Assembly (NCBI GenBank): GCA_011525905.1 | Contig: WYBK01000107.1 | Location: 1 to 32,521 of the forward strand | Source of the DNA: Acidobacteriota bacterium | Lineage (GTDB): Bacteria > Acidobacteriota > Thermoanaerobaculia > Multivoradales > JAGPDF01 | Direction: 5' to 3' | DNA: 32,521 nucleotides | Part shown: positions 7,414 to 15,896 of the stretch, one piece after another | Position numbering within the stretch: position 1 is the first letter of the stretch | How the letters are laid out: every line of letters begins with the position of its first letter | Notes under the pieces: model-generated | Told to the model about the DNA's origin: nothing | The model's database searches: none | What the model saw: the letters and a program-made list of their open reading frames with translations, nothing else | Position numbers and translations under genes: made by a program

Positions 7414-9386
7414 TGCGCGCGATCCGCGAAGGGGACGTCCTCTGGACGCCGCCGCCCGGCTTCGCGCAACGCTCGCGCATGGCGCGCTTCCTGGCCGAGG
7501 TCGAGACGCGACGGGGCGAGCGCTTCGAGGACTACGCCGCGGCCTGGCGCTGGTCGGTCGACGACCTCGAGGGGTTCTGGGGGGCCGTCTGGGAGCACTT
7601 CGACATCGCCGGCGAGCGGGGACCGCGCGTCCTCGGGAGCGTCGAGATGCCGGGAGCCGAGTGGTTCCCGGGGGCGCGGCTCTCCTACGTCGAGCACCTC
7701 TTCCGCCAGGCGGTCGGCGACCGGCCGGCGCTCGTGGTGGCGAGCGAGGCCGCCGCGCCGCGCGAAGTCTCCTGGGCGGAGCTCGAGGCGAAGGTCGCCG
7801 CCGCCGCGGCGGCGCTCGCCGGGCTCGGCGTCGCGGCCGGCGACCGGGTCGCCGCCTACTTGCCCAACGGCGAAGAGGCTCTCGTCGCCTTCCTGGCGGC
7901 GGCGTCGCTCGGCGCGATCTGGACCTGCTGCTCCCCAGACTTCGGCGCCAAGAGCGCGGTCGACCGGCTGCGCCAGGTGGAGCCGAAAGTGCTCTTCGCG
8001 GTCGACGGCTACCGCTACGGCGGCAAGGCGGTCGACCGCGCGGCCGACCTGGCCGCGATCCGCGCCGCGCTCCCCGGCCTCGCGGCGACGGTCCTGGTCG
8101 CGCCGCCCGACCGCGCGCGGGGGGTCGGCGCGCTCGCCTGGGAGGAGCTGCTCGCCCGCGGCCGCGGGGCAGCGCTCGCGCCGCGTCGACTCCCCTTCGA
8201 GCATCCGCTCTGGATCCTCTACTCCTCGGGCACGACCGGACCGCCGAAGGCGATCGTCCAGAGCCAGGGGGGGATCCTGCTCGAGCACCTGAAGTCGAAC
8301 GCCCTCCACCTCGACCTCGGGCCGGACGATCGTTTCTTCTGGTTCACCACGACCGGCTGGATGATGTGGAACAAGCTGGTCGGCGGCCTGCTGGTCGGCG
8401 CCACGGTGGTGCTCTACGACGGCAGCCCCGGCTGGCCCGACCTCGGCGCGCTCTGGCGGCTGGCGGCCACGGCCGGCATCACCTACTTCGGCGCGAGCGC
8501 CGCTTACCTCGATGCCTGCCGGCGCGCTGGCGTCTCGCCCCGCGGGCTGGCAGCGGGGCGCGTGCGCGCGCTCGGTTCGACGGGCTCGCCGTTGTCGCCG
8601 GCGGGCTTCGCCTGGGTCTACGACGAGGTCGAGCGCGAGGTCTGGCTGCAGTCGGTCTCGGGGGGCACCGACGTCTGCACCGCCTTCCTCGGCGGTTGCC
8701 CCTTCGCGCCGGTCCGGGCGGGGGAGCTGCAGCGCCGCTGCCTCGGCGCGCGGGTCGAGGCGTTCGACGAGGCGGGACGGCCGCTCGTCGGCGAGGTCGG
8801 CGAGCTGGTGCTCACCGCGCCGATGCCCTCGATGCCGGTCCGCTTCTGGAACGACCCGGACGGCTCGCGCTACCGGGAGAGCTACTTCGACCTCTATCCG
8901 GGCGTCTGGCGGCACGGCGACTGGATCAAGATCACGCCGGAGGGGGGCGCGGTCCTCTACGGGCGCTCGGACGCCACGCTCAACCGCCACGGCGTGCGCA
9001 TGGGCTCGGCCGAGATCTACGCCGTGGTCGAGGCGGTGCCCGGCGTCGCCGACAGCCTGGTGGTCGACGTCGAGCTGCCCGGCCGGCCGGCCTGGATGGG
9101 ACTCTTCGTCGTGCCCGCCGCGGGGCGCGCGCTCGACGAGGCGCTCGTCGCGCAGATCCGCGCCGCGCTCCGAACCGCGCTCTCGCCGCGCCACGTCCCC
9201 GATGCCGTGCTGGGAGTGCCGGCGGTGCCCAAGACGCTCAACGGCAAGAAGCTCGAGATCCCGGTCAAGAAGATCCTCACCGGCAAGAGCCTCGAGCAGG
9301 CTGCGAATCTCGGCTCGGTCGCCGACCCCGCGGCGCTGAGCGCCTTCGCGGCGATCGGCGAAAAGCTGCGCGCCGGCGAGCTCTGA
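7413..9386 (+). CDS. Acetoacetyl-CoA synthetase (acetoacetate-CoA ligase)
   Basis: 657 residues, the usual length for the family. It is an ANL-superfamily enzyme that activates acetoacetate with ATP and CoA, used in ketone-body or polyhydroxybutyrate turnover. Visible motifs are an N-terminal ACS-type segment (about 30-100, ..DLEGFWGAVWEHFDI), the ATP loop YSSGTTGPPKAI at about 270, FFWFTTTGWMMWN, STGSPLSPAGFAWVY, YPGVWRHGDWIKITPEGG, and the C-terminal lysine region TLNGKKLEIPVKK (Lys 612/613), where regulatory acetylation and catalysis occur in relatives. GWMMWN and the overall length favour acetoacetyl-CoA over acetyl-CoA synthetase. The start is ATG 7413, sharing one base with the preceding TGA. 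Confidence 0.93.
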   Translation: MRAIREGDVLWTPPPGFAQRSRMARFLAEVETRRGERFEDYAAAWRWSVDDLEGFWGAVWEHFDIAGERGPRVLGSVEMPGAEWFPGARLSYVEHLFRQAVGDRPALVVASEAAAPREVSWAELEAKVAAAAAALAGLGVAAGDRVAAYLPNGEEALVAFLAAASLGAIWTCCSPDFGAKSAVDRLRQVEPKVLFAVDGYRYGGKAVDRAADLAAIRAALPGLAATVLVAPPDRARGVGALAWEELLARGRGAALAPRRLPFEHPLWILYSSGTTGPPKAIVQSQGGILLEHLKSNALHLDLGPDDRFFWFTTTGWMMWNKLVGGLLVGATVVLYDGSPGWPDLGALWRLAATAGITYFGASAAYLDACRRAGVSPRGLAAGRVRALGSTGSPLSPAGFAWVYDEVEREVWLQSVSGGTDVCTAFLGGCPFAPVRAGELQRRCLGARVEAFDEAGRPLVGEVGELVLTAPMPSMPVRFWNDPDGSRYRESYFDLYPGVWRHGDWIKITPEGGAVLYGRSDATLNRHGVRMGSAEIYAVVEAVPGVADSLVVDVELPGRPAWMGLFVVPAAGRALDEALVAQIRAALRTALSPRHVPDAVLGVPAVPKTLNGKKLEIPVKKILTGKSLEQAANLGSVADPAALSAFAAIGEKLRAGEL

Positions 9387-9389
9387 GCC

Positions 9390-9698
9390 TCAGCCGCCGC
9401 CGCGCAACTTCTCGACCCTCGCGTCCGCGTCGCGGCCGATGCGCTCCCGCTCGAGCCGGTAGAACTCCTCCTGCTCGGCGCGCTTGATCGGGTCTCCGAG
9501 CTTCGCCAGCTTGTCGCGGTGGAGGATCTCGAGCTCGGCGAGCTTCGCTTCGGCGAGCTTGCGCGCGTCGGCGATCGCCTGCTTGGTCGCCTCGGAGAGC
9601 GCCTCTTCGCGCGGGCGCTCGATTCCCTGCGCCTCGAGCCGCTCGAGGGCGAGCTCGTAGGCGGACTTCATGCCGGTCGTGCGATCCTTCGTGGCCAT
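9390..9698 (-). CDS. Small conserved coiled-coil protein, unknown function
   Basis: 102 residues from ATG 9698, or 93 from ATG 9671 (MKSAYELALERLEAQGIERP). It is almost entirely helical and charged: a run of Ala, Lys, Leu and Glu with heptad character (ATKQAIADARKLAEAKLAEL), then RAEQEEFYRLERERIG. There is no membrane segment or cysteine. I do not recognise a named family. ATG 9671 has AAGGA 13 nt upstream, while 9698 has no ribosome site, so the shorter form is credible. It converges with the acetoacetyl-CoA synthetase gene, 3 nt apart. Confidence 0.72.
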   Translation of the reverse strand: MATKDRTTGMKSAYELALERLEAQGIERPREEALSEATKQAIADARKLAEAKLAELEILHRDKLAKLGDPIKRAEQEEFYRLERERIGRDADARVEKLRGGG

Positions 9699-10614
9699 GG
9701 CGGGAAGCGATTCTACCGGCGGTCGCTTCCTGCTCCTCTTCGTCGACGGCGTCGGGCTGGCGCCGGCCTCGGCGGACAACCCCTGGGCGACGGTGCCGAC
9801 GCCGGCGCTCGCAGGGCTCCTCGGCGGGCCGCTGACCTGCGAGCGCGTCGGCGCCGGGGAGGGGTGGCGGCTCGCGCCCCTCGACGCGACGCTCGGCGTC
9901 GACGGCTTGCCGCAGAGCGCGACCGGTCAGACCGCGCTCTTCACCGGGGAGAATGCGCCGGCGGCGCTCGGCCGGCACGTGGCGGCGCTGCCCGGGCCGC
10001 GCCTCGCCGCGATCCTCGCCGAGCGGAGCCTGCTGAAGCGGGCGCGCGCCGCCGGGCGGGCGGTCACCTTCGCGAACCCTTTCACGCCGGCCTATTTCGC
10101 CGAGGTCGAGGCGGGGCGGCGGCGCCACTCGGCGACGACGCTCGCCGCGCTCGCCTCGGGCGCGCCTCTTCGCGATGCCGCCGACCTGGCGGGCGGCCGT
10201 GCCTGCCCCTGGGACGTGACCGGGGAGTTCTTCGCGCGCTTCGAGGCCGCCGTCGAGCCGGTGGCGCCGGCCGAGGCGGGGCGGCGGCTCGCGGCGCTCG
10301 CCGCCGGACACGAGCTCACCCTCTGGGAGACCTTCATGACCGATCTGGCCGGCCATCGGCGGCGGGGCTGGACCGCCGAGGAGGCCCTCGCCCGCCTCGA
10401 CGGTCTCCTCGCCGGCCTGCTCGAGGCGCGCGCGCCCGAGACGACCGTCGTCCTGGTCTCCGACCACGGCAACCTCGAGGAGGCGAGCCACCGGAGTCAC
10501 ACCCGCAACCCGGTGCCGCTGCTCGCCATCGGTCCGGCCGCGGAGGCCTTCGCCGGGCTCGAGCGCATCGACCAGGTCACGCCCCGCCTCCTGGCTCTGC
10601 TCGGCGCGAGTTGA
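9697..10614 (+). CDS. Phosphoglycerate mutase-like metalloenzyme
   Basis: 305 residues, alkaline-phosphatase superfamily, nearest in style to cofactor-independent phosphoglycerate mutase but shorter than the roughly 510-residue iPGM. Metal motifs are FLLLFVDGVGLA (Asp), LPQSATGQTALFTG (Ser/Thr nucleophile region), ETFMTDLAGHRRR (Asp, His), and VSDHGNLEEASHRSHTRNPVP (Asp-His-Gly-Asn plus a late His-Thr-Arg-Asn-Pro-Val-Pro, typical of PGM-like enzymes). The iPGM insertion domain appears reduced. It is probably a phosphatase or phosphomutase of unknown substrate. ATG 9697 overlaps the divergent gene's possible start (CATG); ATG 9670 would add 9 residues. Confidence 0.85.
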   Translation: MAGSDSTGGRFLLLFVDGVGLAPASADNPWATVPTPALAGLLGGPLTCERVGAGEGWRLAPLDATLGVDGLPQSATGQTALFTGENAPAALGRHVAALPGPRLAAILAERSLLKRARAAGRAVTFANPFTPAYFAEVEAGRRRHSATTLAALASGAPLRDAADLAGGRACPWDVTGEFFARFEAAVEPVAPAEAGRRLAALAAGHELTLWETFMTDLAGHRRRGWTAEEALARLDGLLAGLLEARAPETTVVLVSDHGNLEEASHRSHTRNPVPLLAIGPAAEAFAGLERIDQVTPRLLALLGAS

Positions 10615-10663
10615 CGGCGCTGCGCAGTCCGCACCGGCAGGCTCCGGGGACAGGACATTCGCT

Positions 10664-10702
10664 CGGGGACATGTTCCCGGCGCAGCCGGGTACGTGTCCC
10701 CG
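10664..10702. repeat. REP-like hairpin H1 (copy A)
   Basis: CGGGGACA (10664-10671) pairs with TGTCCCCG (10695-10702). Inside, across a TGTT/TACG internal loop, CCCGGC pairs with GCCGGG around a GCA loop. A near-identical structure lies at 18812-18850 in the opposite orientation. There, one inner G-C pair is replaced by A-T on both sides, preserving pairing. Intergenic. Confidence 0.85.
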
Positions 10703-10726
10703 TCCCGGCGCCGGCCTACGCAGCGA

Positions 10727-10757
10727 CGGGGACACGAAGCGGAGCTTCATGTCCCCG
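10727..10757. repeat. REP-like hairpin H2 (copy A)
   Basis: CGGGGACA, one mismatch, GAAGC, loop GGA, GCTTC, one mismatch, TGTCCCCG. This gives an 8-bp outer and 5-bp inner stem. The inverse copy at 18757-18787 has the same sequence. H1 and H2 are 24 nt apart here and also 24 nt apart in the other copy, so they form a paired unit. Confidence 0.85.
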
Positions 10758-10784
10758 ATCGGGTGCCTCGTGTCCCCGTCCCGA

Positions 10785-10950
10785 CGCTCGCCCTCGCGGC
10801 TCGCCGTCCCGCAAGCTGCGCCGGTCGTTCTCTACCGGATGGGGGGAGAAGCTCTCCTGCGCGCGGCGCTGTCGCGCCGTGCTCAAAGACTTCCCCCTTC
10901 TCGGACCGGCCTCGCTTCCCAGCGTTCAGCCGGCGGGCCAGCTCGGCAAC
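10785..10950 (+). repeat. Dispersed structured module M (copy A)
   Basis: About 165 nt, similar along its whole length to the reverse complement of 16025-16190. The best-conserved core includes GGTCGTTCTCTACCG (10823-10837) followed by GGGGGGAGAAGCTCTCC. The latter contains a GGAGA/TCTCC hairpin. Then comes CGGCGC-TGTC-GCGCCG (10864-10879), which keeps perfect pairing but changes two base pairs relative to the other copy. The module could be a non-coding RNA or a MITE-like mobile repeat. I cannot match it to a known family. Confidence 0.75.
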
Positions 10951-10997
10951 CGCGGCGCTCATCTCTGGGGACAGGCTCGGGGGACAGCCACGGGTAC

Positions 10998-11083
10998 GTG
11001 TCCCTGGTGTGTGTCCCCAGAAAGTGTCCCCGGTGCGTGTCCCCCGTACGTGTCCCCCCGTAGGTGTCCCTGGGAACTGTCCC
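10998..11083. repeat. 13-nt GTGTCCCC tandem array (copy A tail)
   Basis: Seven units with starts at 10998, 11011, 11024, 11037, 11050, 11064 and 11077, that is 13-nt spacing with one 14. It follows module M and precedes the gld-type operon. The rest of the 10615-11228 gap holds H1, H2, module M and a promoter-like AT-richer stretch, and no gene. Confidence 0.85.
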
Positions 11084-11164
11084 AGGGACCTGTTCGCTCG
11101 CGGGCCTCGGGACGCCGCCAAGCTGACGCGGGGGGCGCAGTTCCGGCGCGGGGACCTAGGGCTA

Positions 11165-11222
11165 GGCGGTTTTCTTTTCAACGATTTCCGTTCGGATCGC
11201 AGGCATTCTTCTTGCTAAGCTG
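11165..11222 (+). promoter_or_regulatory. Candidate promoter of the gld-type ABC operon
   Basis: An AT-richer stretch (GTTTTCTTTTCAACGATTTC at its start, CTTCTTGCTAAGC at its end) in very GC-rich surroundings, ending about 10 nt before the ATG at 11229. No convincing -35/-10 pair can be defined and there is no Shine-Dalgarno, so the transcript may be nearly leaderless. Confidence 0.35.
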
Positions 11223-11228
11223 GCGGCC

Positions 11229-12182
11229 ATGATCGAAGCGCAGAACCTCACCCGCCAGTACGGCAGCTTCACGGCGGTCTCGGGGGTCTCGTTCGCGGTG
11301 CCGGAGGGGGAGATCGTGGGAATCCTCGGTCCCAACGGCGCCGGCAAGACGACGACCATCCGCATGATCACCGGCTTCCTGCCGCCGACCTCCGGGCGCG
11401 TCACGCTCGGGGGCAAGGACCTCTTCGGCGACTCGGTCGCCATCCGCCGGGAGATCGGCTACCTGCCCGAGAACGTGGCGCTCTACCCCGAGATGCGCGT
11501 CGAGGAGTATCTGGGGTACCGGGGGCGCCTCGAGGGCATGGAGCGCGCGACGCTGCGCCGGCGGCTCGACGAAGTGGTCGAGCGCTGCCTGCTCGGCGAC
11601 GTCCGCCGGCAGATCATCGGGACGCTCTCGAAGGGCTACCGCCAGAGAGTGGGCCTGGCCGCGGCGATCCTGCACGACCCGAAGGTCCTGGTGCTCGACG
11701 AGCCGACGGTGGGGCTCGACCCGAAGCAGATCGTCGCGATCCGCGAGCTGATCCGCGAGCTGGGGCGCAAGCACACGCTGCTGCTCTCGACCCACATCCT
11801 GCCGGAGGTCGAGCTGCTCTGCCAGCGCGTGCTGATCATCGACCGGGGCCGCATCGTCGCCGAGGGGAGCCCCGAGGCGCTGCGCGAGCGCTGGCAGGGG
11901 CGGGTGACGCTGACCGTCGAGACCGCCGCGCCGCAGCCGGGCGCCGAGGGGGAGCTCTCGCTCGTGCCCGGCGTCGAGGCGGTGGCGACCGAGGGGGAGG
12001 GCGGGACGCGCTTCCGCCTCGAGTGCCAGCAGGGCTCCGACCCAAGAGCGGCGATCTTCCGCCTGGCGGTCGAGAAGGGGTGGACGCTGGTCGAGCTCGC
12101 CGCGGCGCGCGCCTCGCTCGAGGAGGTCTTCGTTCGGCTGACCACCCGCGACGCCGACGAGGCGTCGGAGGAGGCGGCGTGA
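11229..12182 (+). CDS. ABC transporter ATPase, GldA-like
   Basis: 317 residues. It is an ABC-2 type ATPase that should power the adjacent permease. Walker A is GPNGAGKT (about 35-42), the Q-loop region is YLPENVALYPEMRVEEYL, the signature is the degenerate LSKGYRQRVGLA, Walker B is VLVLDEPTVGLDP, and the H-loop is LLLSTHILPEVE. The YLPENxxLYPEM and STHILPEVE patterns are typical of GldA and related exporters. Residues beyond about 225 form the variable C-terminal domain of this class. First gene of a four-gene operon; its stop overlaps the next GTG (GTGA). Confidence 0.93.
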   Translation: MIEAQNLTRQYGSFTAVSGVSFAVPEGEIVGILGPNGAGKTTTIRMITGFLPPTSGRVTLGGKDLFGDSVAIRREIGYLPENVALYPEMRVEEYLGYRGRLEGMERATLRRRLDEVVERCLLGDVRRQIIGTLSKGYRQRVGLAAAILHDPKVLVLDEPTVGLDPKQIVAIRELIRELGRKHTLLLSTHILPEVELLCQRVLIIDRGRIVAEGSPEALRERWQGRVTLTVETAAPQPGAEGELSLVPGVEAVATEGEGGTRFRLECQQGSDPRAAIFRLAVEKGWTLVELAAARASLEEVFVRLTTRDADEASEEAA

Positions 12183-12919
12183 GGGGGGGGCTGGCGGTCT
12201 TCGCGCGCGAGCTGCGGGCCTACTTCTACGCCCCGCTCGCCTACGTCCTGCTCACCTTCTTCCTGCTCGTCCAGGGCTACTACTTCTCGCTGATCGTCGC
12301 CTACCTGGCCGATCCGCGCTACCCGGCGGGCAAGCCGCTCGAGCTCTTCTTCGGCCAGACGATCTTCACCTGGCTGGTGCTGATCTTCACCGGCACCTTC
12401 CTCACCATGCGGCTGATTTCCGAGGAGCTGCGCCAGGGAACGATCGAGACGCTGATGACCGCGCCGGTCTCGGAGACCGCGGTCGTCCTCGGCAAGTACT
12501 TCGCGGCGCTCGCCTTCTACCTCTTCCTCTGGGCCCCGACGCTGGTCTACGTGGCGATCATCCGGGCGCACACTCCGGTCGACTGGGGGCCGATCGGCTC
12601 CGCCTACGTCGGCATCGTCGGCATCGGCGCGCTCTTCCTGGCGGTCGGCACCTTCGCCTCGGCGACCTCGAAGAACCAGATCGTCGCGGCCATGCTCACC
12701 TTCTTCTGCCTGCTCGTGCTGTTCAGCATCGGGCTGATGGAGAGCCTGGTCAACGGCGAGACGGCCAAGAAGATCTTCGGCTATCTCAACCTCTGGCAGC
12801 ACATGGACGACTTCTCGAAAGGCATCGTCGACACCCGCCGGCTCGCCTACTACGCGAGCGTGGCCGGCCTCTTCCTCTTCCTGACCACGCGCGCCCTCGA
12901 GGCGAAGAAGTGGAGATGA
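12179..12919 (+). CDS. ABC-2 permease, GldF-like
   Basis: 246 residues with about six membrane segments. It opens GLAVFARELRAYFYAPLAYVLL, then has LISEELRQGTIETLMTAPVSETAVVLGKYFAAL, the hallmark cytoplasmic loop of the Gld/NosY-type permeases. Later helices include GIGALFLAVGTFASATSKNQIVAAMLTFFCLL. It is the membrane partner of the preceding ATPase. The GTG start overlaps the upstream TGA by 4-base GTGA coupling, and starting here puts a short charged N-region before the first helix. Substrate unknown. Confidence 0.9.
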   Translation: MRGGLAVFARELRAYFYAPLAYVLLTFFLLVQGYYFSLIVAYLADPRYPAGKPLELFFGQTIFTWLVLIFTGTFLTMRLISEELRQGTIETLMTAPVSETAVVLGKYFAALAFYLFLWAPTLVYVAIIRAHTPVDWGPIGSAYVGIVGIGALFLAVGTFASATSKNQIVAAMLTFFCLLVLFSIGLMESLVNGETAKKIFGYLNLWQHMDDFSKGIVDTRRLAYYASVAGLFLFLTTRALEAKKWR

Positions 12920-12923
12920 GCCG

Positions 12924-14474
12924 ATGAGCCCGCGCGACGTCAACAAGGCCCTGGTCAAGGGCTCGACCTGGAGCGCCGGAGTGCTGCTCGTGGTCGCCCT
13001 GGTGGCGATCCTCAATTACTTCGGCATGAAGTACTACCAGCGCTTCGACTGGACCGGGTCGAAGCTCTACTCGCTGTCTGAGAAGAGCGAGAAGATCCTC
13101 GGGGGGCTCGAGCAGCCGATCGAGGTGACGCTCTTCCTGCAGCCCTCCTCGCCGCTCTACGACGCCTCGAAAGAGCTGCTCGAGCGCTACGCCGCCAAGA
13201 GCCCGCGGATCACGCTGCGCGAGGTCGATCCCGAGCGCAATCTCGCCGAGGCGCAGCGCCTGGTCGATCAGTACCAGATCCAGAGCCTGAACGTGGTCGT
13301 CTTCGACGCCGGTGACGACCGCCGGGTGGTCGAGGAGTCGGCGCTCGCCGACTACGACTACTCCGGCATGCAGTTCGGCCAGCAGCCGACGATGAAGGGC
13401 TTCAAGGGGGAAGAGGCGTTCACCTCGGCGATCGTCGAGCTGGTCGAGAAGAAGAAGCCGAGGGTGCTCTGGACCACCGGGCACGGCGAGGCCGGTCTCG
13501 ACGACTTCGGGCCGGAGGGGATCTCGCAGCTCAAGGACATGCTGGGCAAGGAGAACCTCGAGATGACCGAGTGGGCCTCGCTCGGCCAGGGGGAAGTACC
13601 CGTCGGCACCGACCTGCTGGTCGTCGCCGGGCCGCGCGTCAACTTCGTCCAGCCCGAGCTGGAGGCCTTCGACCGCTACCTCGAGCAGGGCGGCAGGATG
13701 CTCGTCCTGCTCGATCCCGAGCTCGACGGCCAGGGGGGCCTGATTCAGACCGGGCTCGAGGCCTGGCTGGCGGCGCGGGGTGTCGCGGTCGGCGCGAATC
13801 TGGTGGTCGACCCGTCGGCGACGCTCCCGTTCTACGGCGCCGAGACCATCTTCGTCCGCGCCACCGGCAGCTCGCCGGTGGTCGCGAGCCTGACCCAGGC
13901 GGATTACCCGGTGATCTTCGCGCTGGCGCGCTCGGTCGGCGCCGGCACCGCCCCGGCGGGCTACGAGGTGAAGCGGCTGCTCGAGACGACGGCGGATGGC
14001 TGGGGGGAAACGAATCTCGCCAACCTGCGCAGCGTCGAGAAGGGAGAGGACGACCTCGCCGGACCGGTGCCGGTCGCCGTCGCCGTCGCCGCGATCGAGA
14101 AGGGGGAGCCCGATCCGTTCGAGGCGGAGGAGCTCGGCCTCGAGGAGGAGAGCGAGGAGGGCGCCGAGGCCGGTTCCGGGAGCGAGACCGCCGCGGAGGC
14201 TCCACCGACCTGGCGGCTCGTGGTCCTCGGCGACTCCGACTTCGCGCGCAACGGCCAGCTCGCCAACGTCGGCAACCCGACGCTCGCGGGCAACGCCTTC
14301 AACTGGCTGCTCGAGCGGGAGAAGCTGCTCGGCATCGGGCCGAAGCAGCCCGAGCAGGTCCGACTGACCCTCACGCCAGGCCAGCTCTCGGCGATCACCT
14401 GGGGGACGCTCGCCGGCATGCCGGGACTCGCGATTCTCGCCGGCGTGCTGGTCTGGCGCCGGCGCCGGAGGTGA
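12924..14474 (+). CDS. GldG-like ABC auxiliary membrane protein
   Basis: 516 residues. An N-terminal membrane helix (about 17-33, AGVLLVVALVAILNYFG) is followed by a large extracytoplasmic region beginning RFDWTGSKLYSLSEKSEKIL and EQPIEVTLFLQPSSPLYD, a recognisable GldG start. Later parts include VLWTTGHGEAGLDDFG and DLLVVAGPRVNFVQPELEAFDRYLEQGG. An acidic low-complexity insert lies near 395-430, and a C-terminal helix (MPGLAILAGVLVWRRRRR) ends in arginines. Gld-type complexes were named for gliding in Bacteroidetes, but homologues are common in non-gliders. Only the envelope role is inferred here. Confidence 0.9.
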   Translation: MSPRDVNKALVKGSTWSAGVLLVVALVAILNYFGMKYYQRFDWTGSKLYSLSEKSEKILGGLEQPIEVTLFLQPSSPLYDASKELLERYAAKSPRITLREVDPERNLAEAQRLVDQYQIQSLNVVVFDAGDDRRVVEESALADYDYSGMQFGQQPTMKGFKGEEAFTSAIVELVEKKKPRVLWTTGHGEAGLDDFGPEGISQLKDMLGKENLEMTEWASLGQGEVPVGTDLLVVAGPRVNFVQPELEAFDRYLEQGGRMLVLLDPELDGQGGLIQTGLEAWLAARGVAVGANLVVDPSATLPFYGAETIFVRATGSSPVVASLTQADYPVIFALARSVGAGTAPAGYEVKRLLETTADGWGETNLANLRSVEKGEDDLAGPVPVAVAVAAIEKGEPDPFEAEELGLEEESEEGAEAGSGSETAAEAPPTWRLVVLGDSDFARNGQLANVGNPTLAGNAFNWLLEREKLLGIGPKQPEQVRLTLTPGQLSAITWGTLAGMPGLAILAGVLVWRRRRR

Positions 14475-14478
14475 GGCG

Positions 14479-15885
14479 GTGAAGCCGAAGACGCTCCTGG
14501 TCCTCGCGCTGCTGGTCGGCGGCCTCGCGGCCTTCATCGCTTTCTACGAGCGCGACCTGCCCTCCTCGGACGAGCGCCGCGAGCGCGCGGGCCGCGCCCT
14601 GCCGTTCGACGCGGGCGATCTCACCCGGCTCGAGATCGAGTGGGAAGGGCGGCGCGTCCGGTTCGAGCGGGAAGCCGCGCCGGCGAAGGAATCGGCGGCG
14701 ACCGGCGTGCTCGGCTCGCCGCCCGCCGCCTGGCGGCTGGTCGAGCCGATGGCGGCGCGCGCCGACCGGGGCGCGGTCGACCGCCTCGCCGGCGACCTCG
14801 CGCGCCTCGAAGTCGAGCGAACGCTCGAGGGGGCGAGTCGCGGAGACGTGGGCCTCGAGCCGCCGCGCGGCCGTGTGCGCTGGGCGACCGCCGAGCGGGA
14901 GGGAGTGCTCGAGATCGGCGGCGAGGTGCCCGCATCGTCGAACGTCGTCGCCGCTTCGTCGAGCCGCCCGGGGCTGCTGGTCGTCGCCGGCACTTTCCTC
15001 GCCGAGCTCGGCAAGGCACCCGGCGAGTGGCGGGCGCGCGAGGTGCTGGACGCGACGCGCGACCAGATCGAGCGCATCACCCTCGCGCCCGCCGGCGGCG
15101 AGCGCATCGTGCTGGTCGAGCGGGGGACCGGCTTCGCAGTCGAGGCCCCCTACTCCGACCTCGCCGAGCGGGGCGGGGTCGATCCGCTGATCTCCGACCT
15201 CGTCGCGCTGCGGGTGGCCAGCTTCGTCGACCCGCCGCTGCCGGCCGAGGCCGAGGCGGCGCTCGCCGCCGGTCCGGGGCGGATCGAAGTCGGCCTCGAG
15301 GGGCGCGATGCGCCTTTCGTCCTCGAGGTGGGGGCCGAGGCCGAGCCGGGCGGTGAGCGCTTCCTGCGCGCCGGGGAGCTGGTCTTCCGTGCGAGGACCA
15401 ACCTCGTCGAAGCGCTCACGAAGGACGCGGATGCCTGGCGCTCGACGGCCTGGAGCTCGTTCGACAGCTTCCGCGTCGAGTCCCTGCGCGCCGCCGATGC
15501 CGCCGGCGAAACCGCGCTCGTCCGCGCGAGCGGCGACTGGCTGCGCGACGGCGTGAAGATCCCCTACACCGTCGCCGGCGACCTGCTCTACGCGGTCACC
15601 TCGGCGAAGGGGGAGCGGCTGGTGACGGGCGCCGGGGCGGCGGCTCTCCCGGCGGCGTCGCCGGAGCTGACGATCACGCTGGTCGACGGCAACGGCGTCG
15701 AGGAGGTGCTCACCCTGCACCCCCCGGCCGCCGACGGCCTCGTCCCGGCGCGCGTCAGCGGCCGCGACGTCGCCCTCCTGCTGCCGGCGGCGAAGGTCGA
15801 GGAGATCCGCGAGGGCCTCGAAGCCGTTCGCACGGCCGAGCCGGTGCCCGCCCCCGACGCGACCGCCGAACCCCCCACCCCCTGA
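14479..15885 (+). CDS. DUF4340 domain protein
   Basis: 468 residues from GTG 14479, with GGAGG about 9 nt upstream. There is one N-terminal membrane helix (about 5-22, TLLVLALLVGGLAAFIAFYE) and a long soluble part. It carries the repeated beta-rich pattern of DUF4340: LPFDAGDLTRLEIEWEGRRVRFER, WRLVEPMAARADRGAVDRLAGDLARLEVERTLEG, then second and third related segments near 205-260 and 310-340. Such genes are regular companions of GldG-like genes, so it probably sits in the same envelope complex. The biochemical role is unknown. It ends at the edge of the repeat-filled gap. Confidence 0.88.
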   Translation: MKPKTLLVLALLVGGLAAFIAFYERDLPSSDERRERAGRALPFDAGDLTRLEIEWEGRRVRFEREAAPAKESAATGVLGSPPAAWRLVEPMAARADRGAVDRLAGDLARLEVERTLEGASRGDVGLEPPRGRVRWATAEREGVLEIGGEVPASSNVVAASSSRPGLLVVAGTFLAELGKAPGEWRAREVLDATRDQIERITLAPAGGERIVLVERGTGFAVEAPYSDLAERGGVDPLISDLVALRVASFVDPPLPAEAEAALAAGPGRIEVGLEGRDAPFVLEVGAEAEPGGERFLRAGELVFRARTNLVEALTKDADAWRSTAWSSFDSFRVESLRAADAAGETALVRASGDWLRDGVKIPYTVAGDLLYAVTSAKGERLVTGAGAAALPAASPELTITLVDGNGVEEVLTLHPPAADGLVPARVSGRDVALLLPAAKVEEIREGLEAVRTAEPVPAPDATAEPPTP

Positions 15886-15896
15886 CCGCCCGACCA

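Noticed and set aside
10694..11232. Short open frames rich in VSP/CPR in the gap before the gld-type operon
   Set aside because: Their sequence is just the translated GTGTCCCC repeat and module M, with low complexity and no ribosome site.
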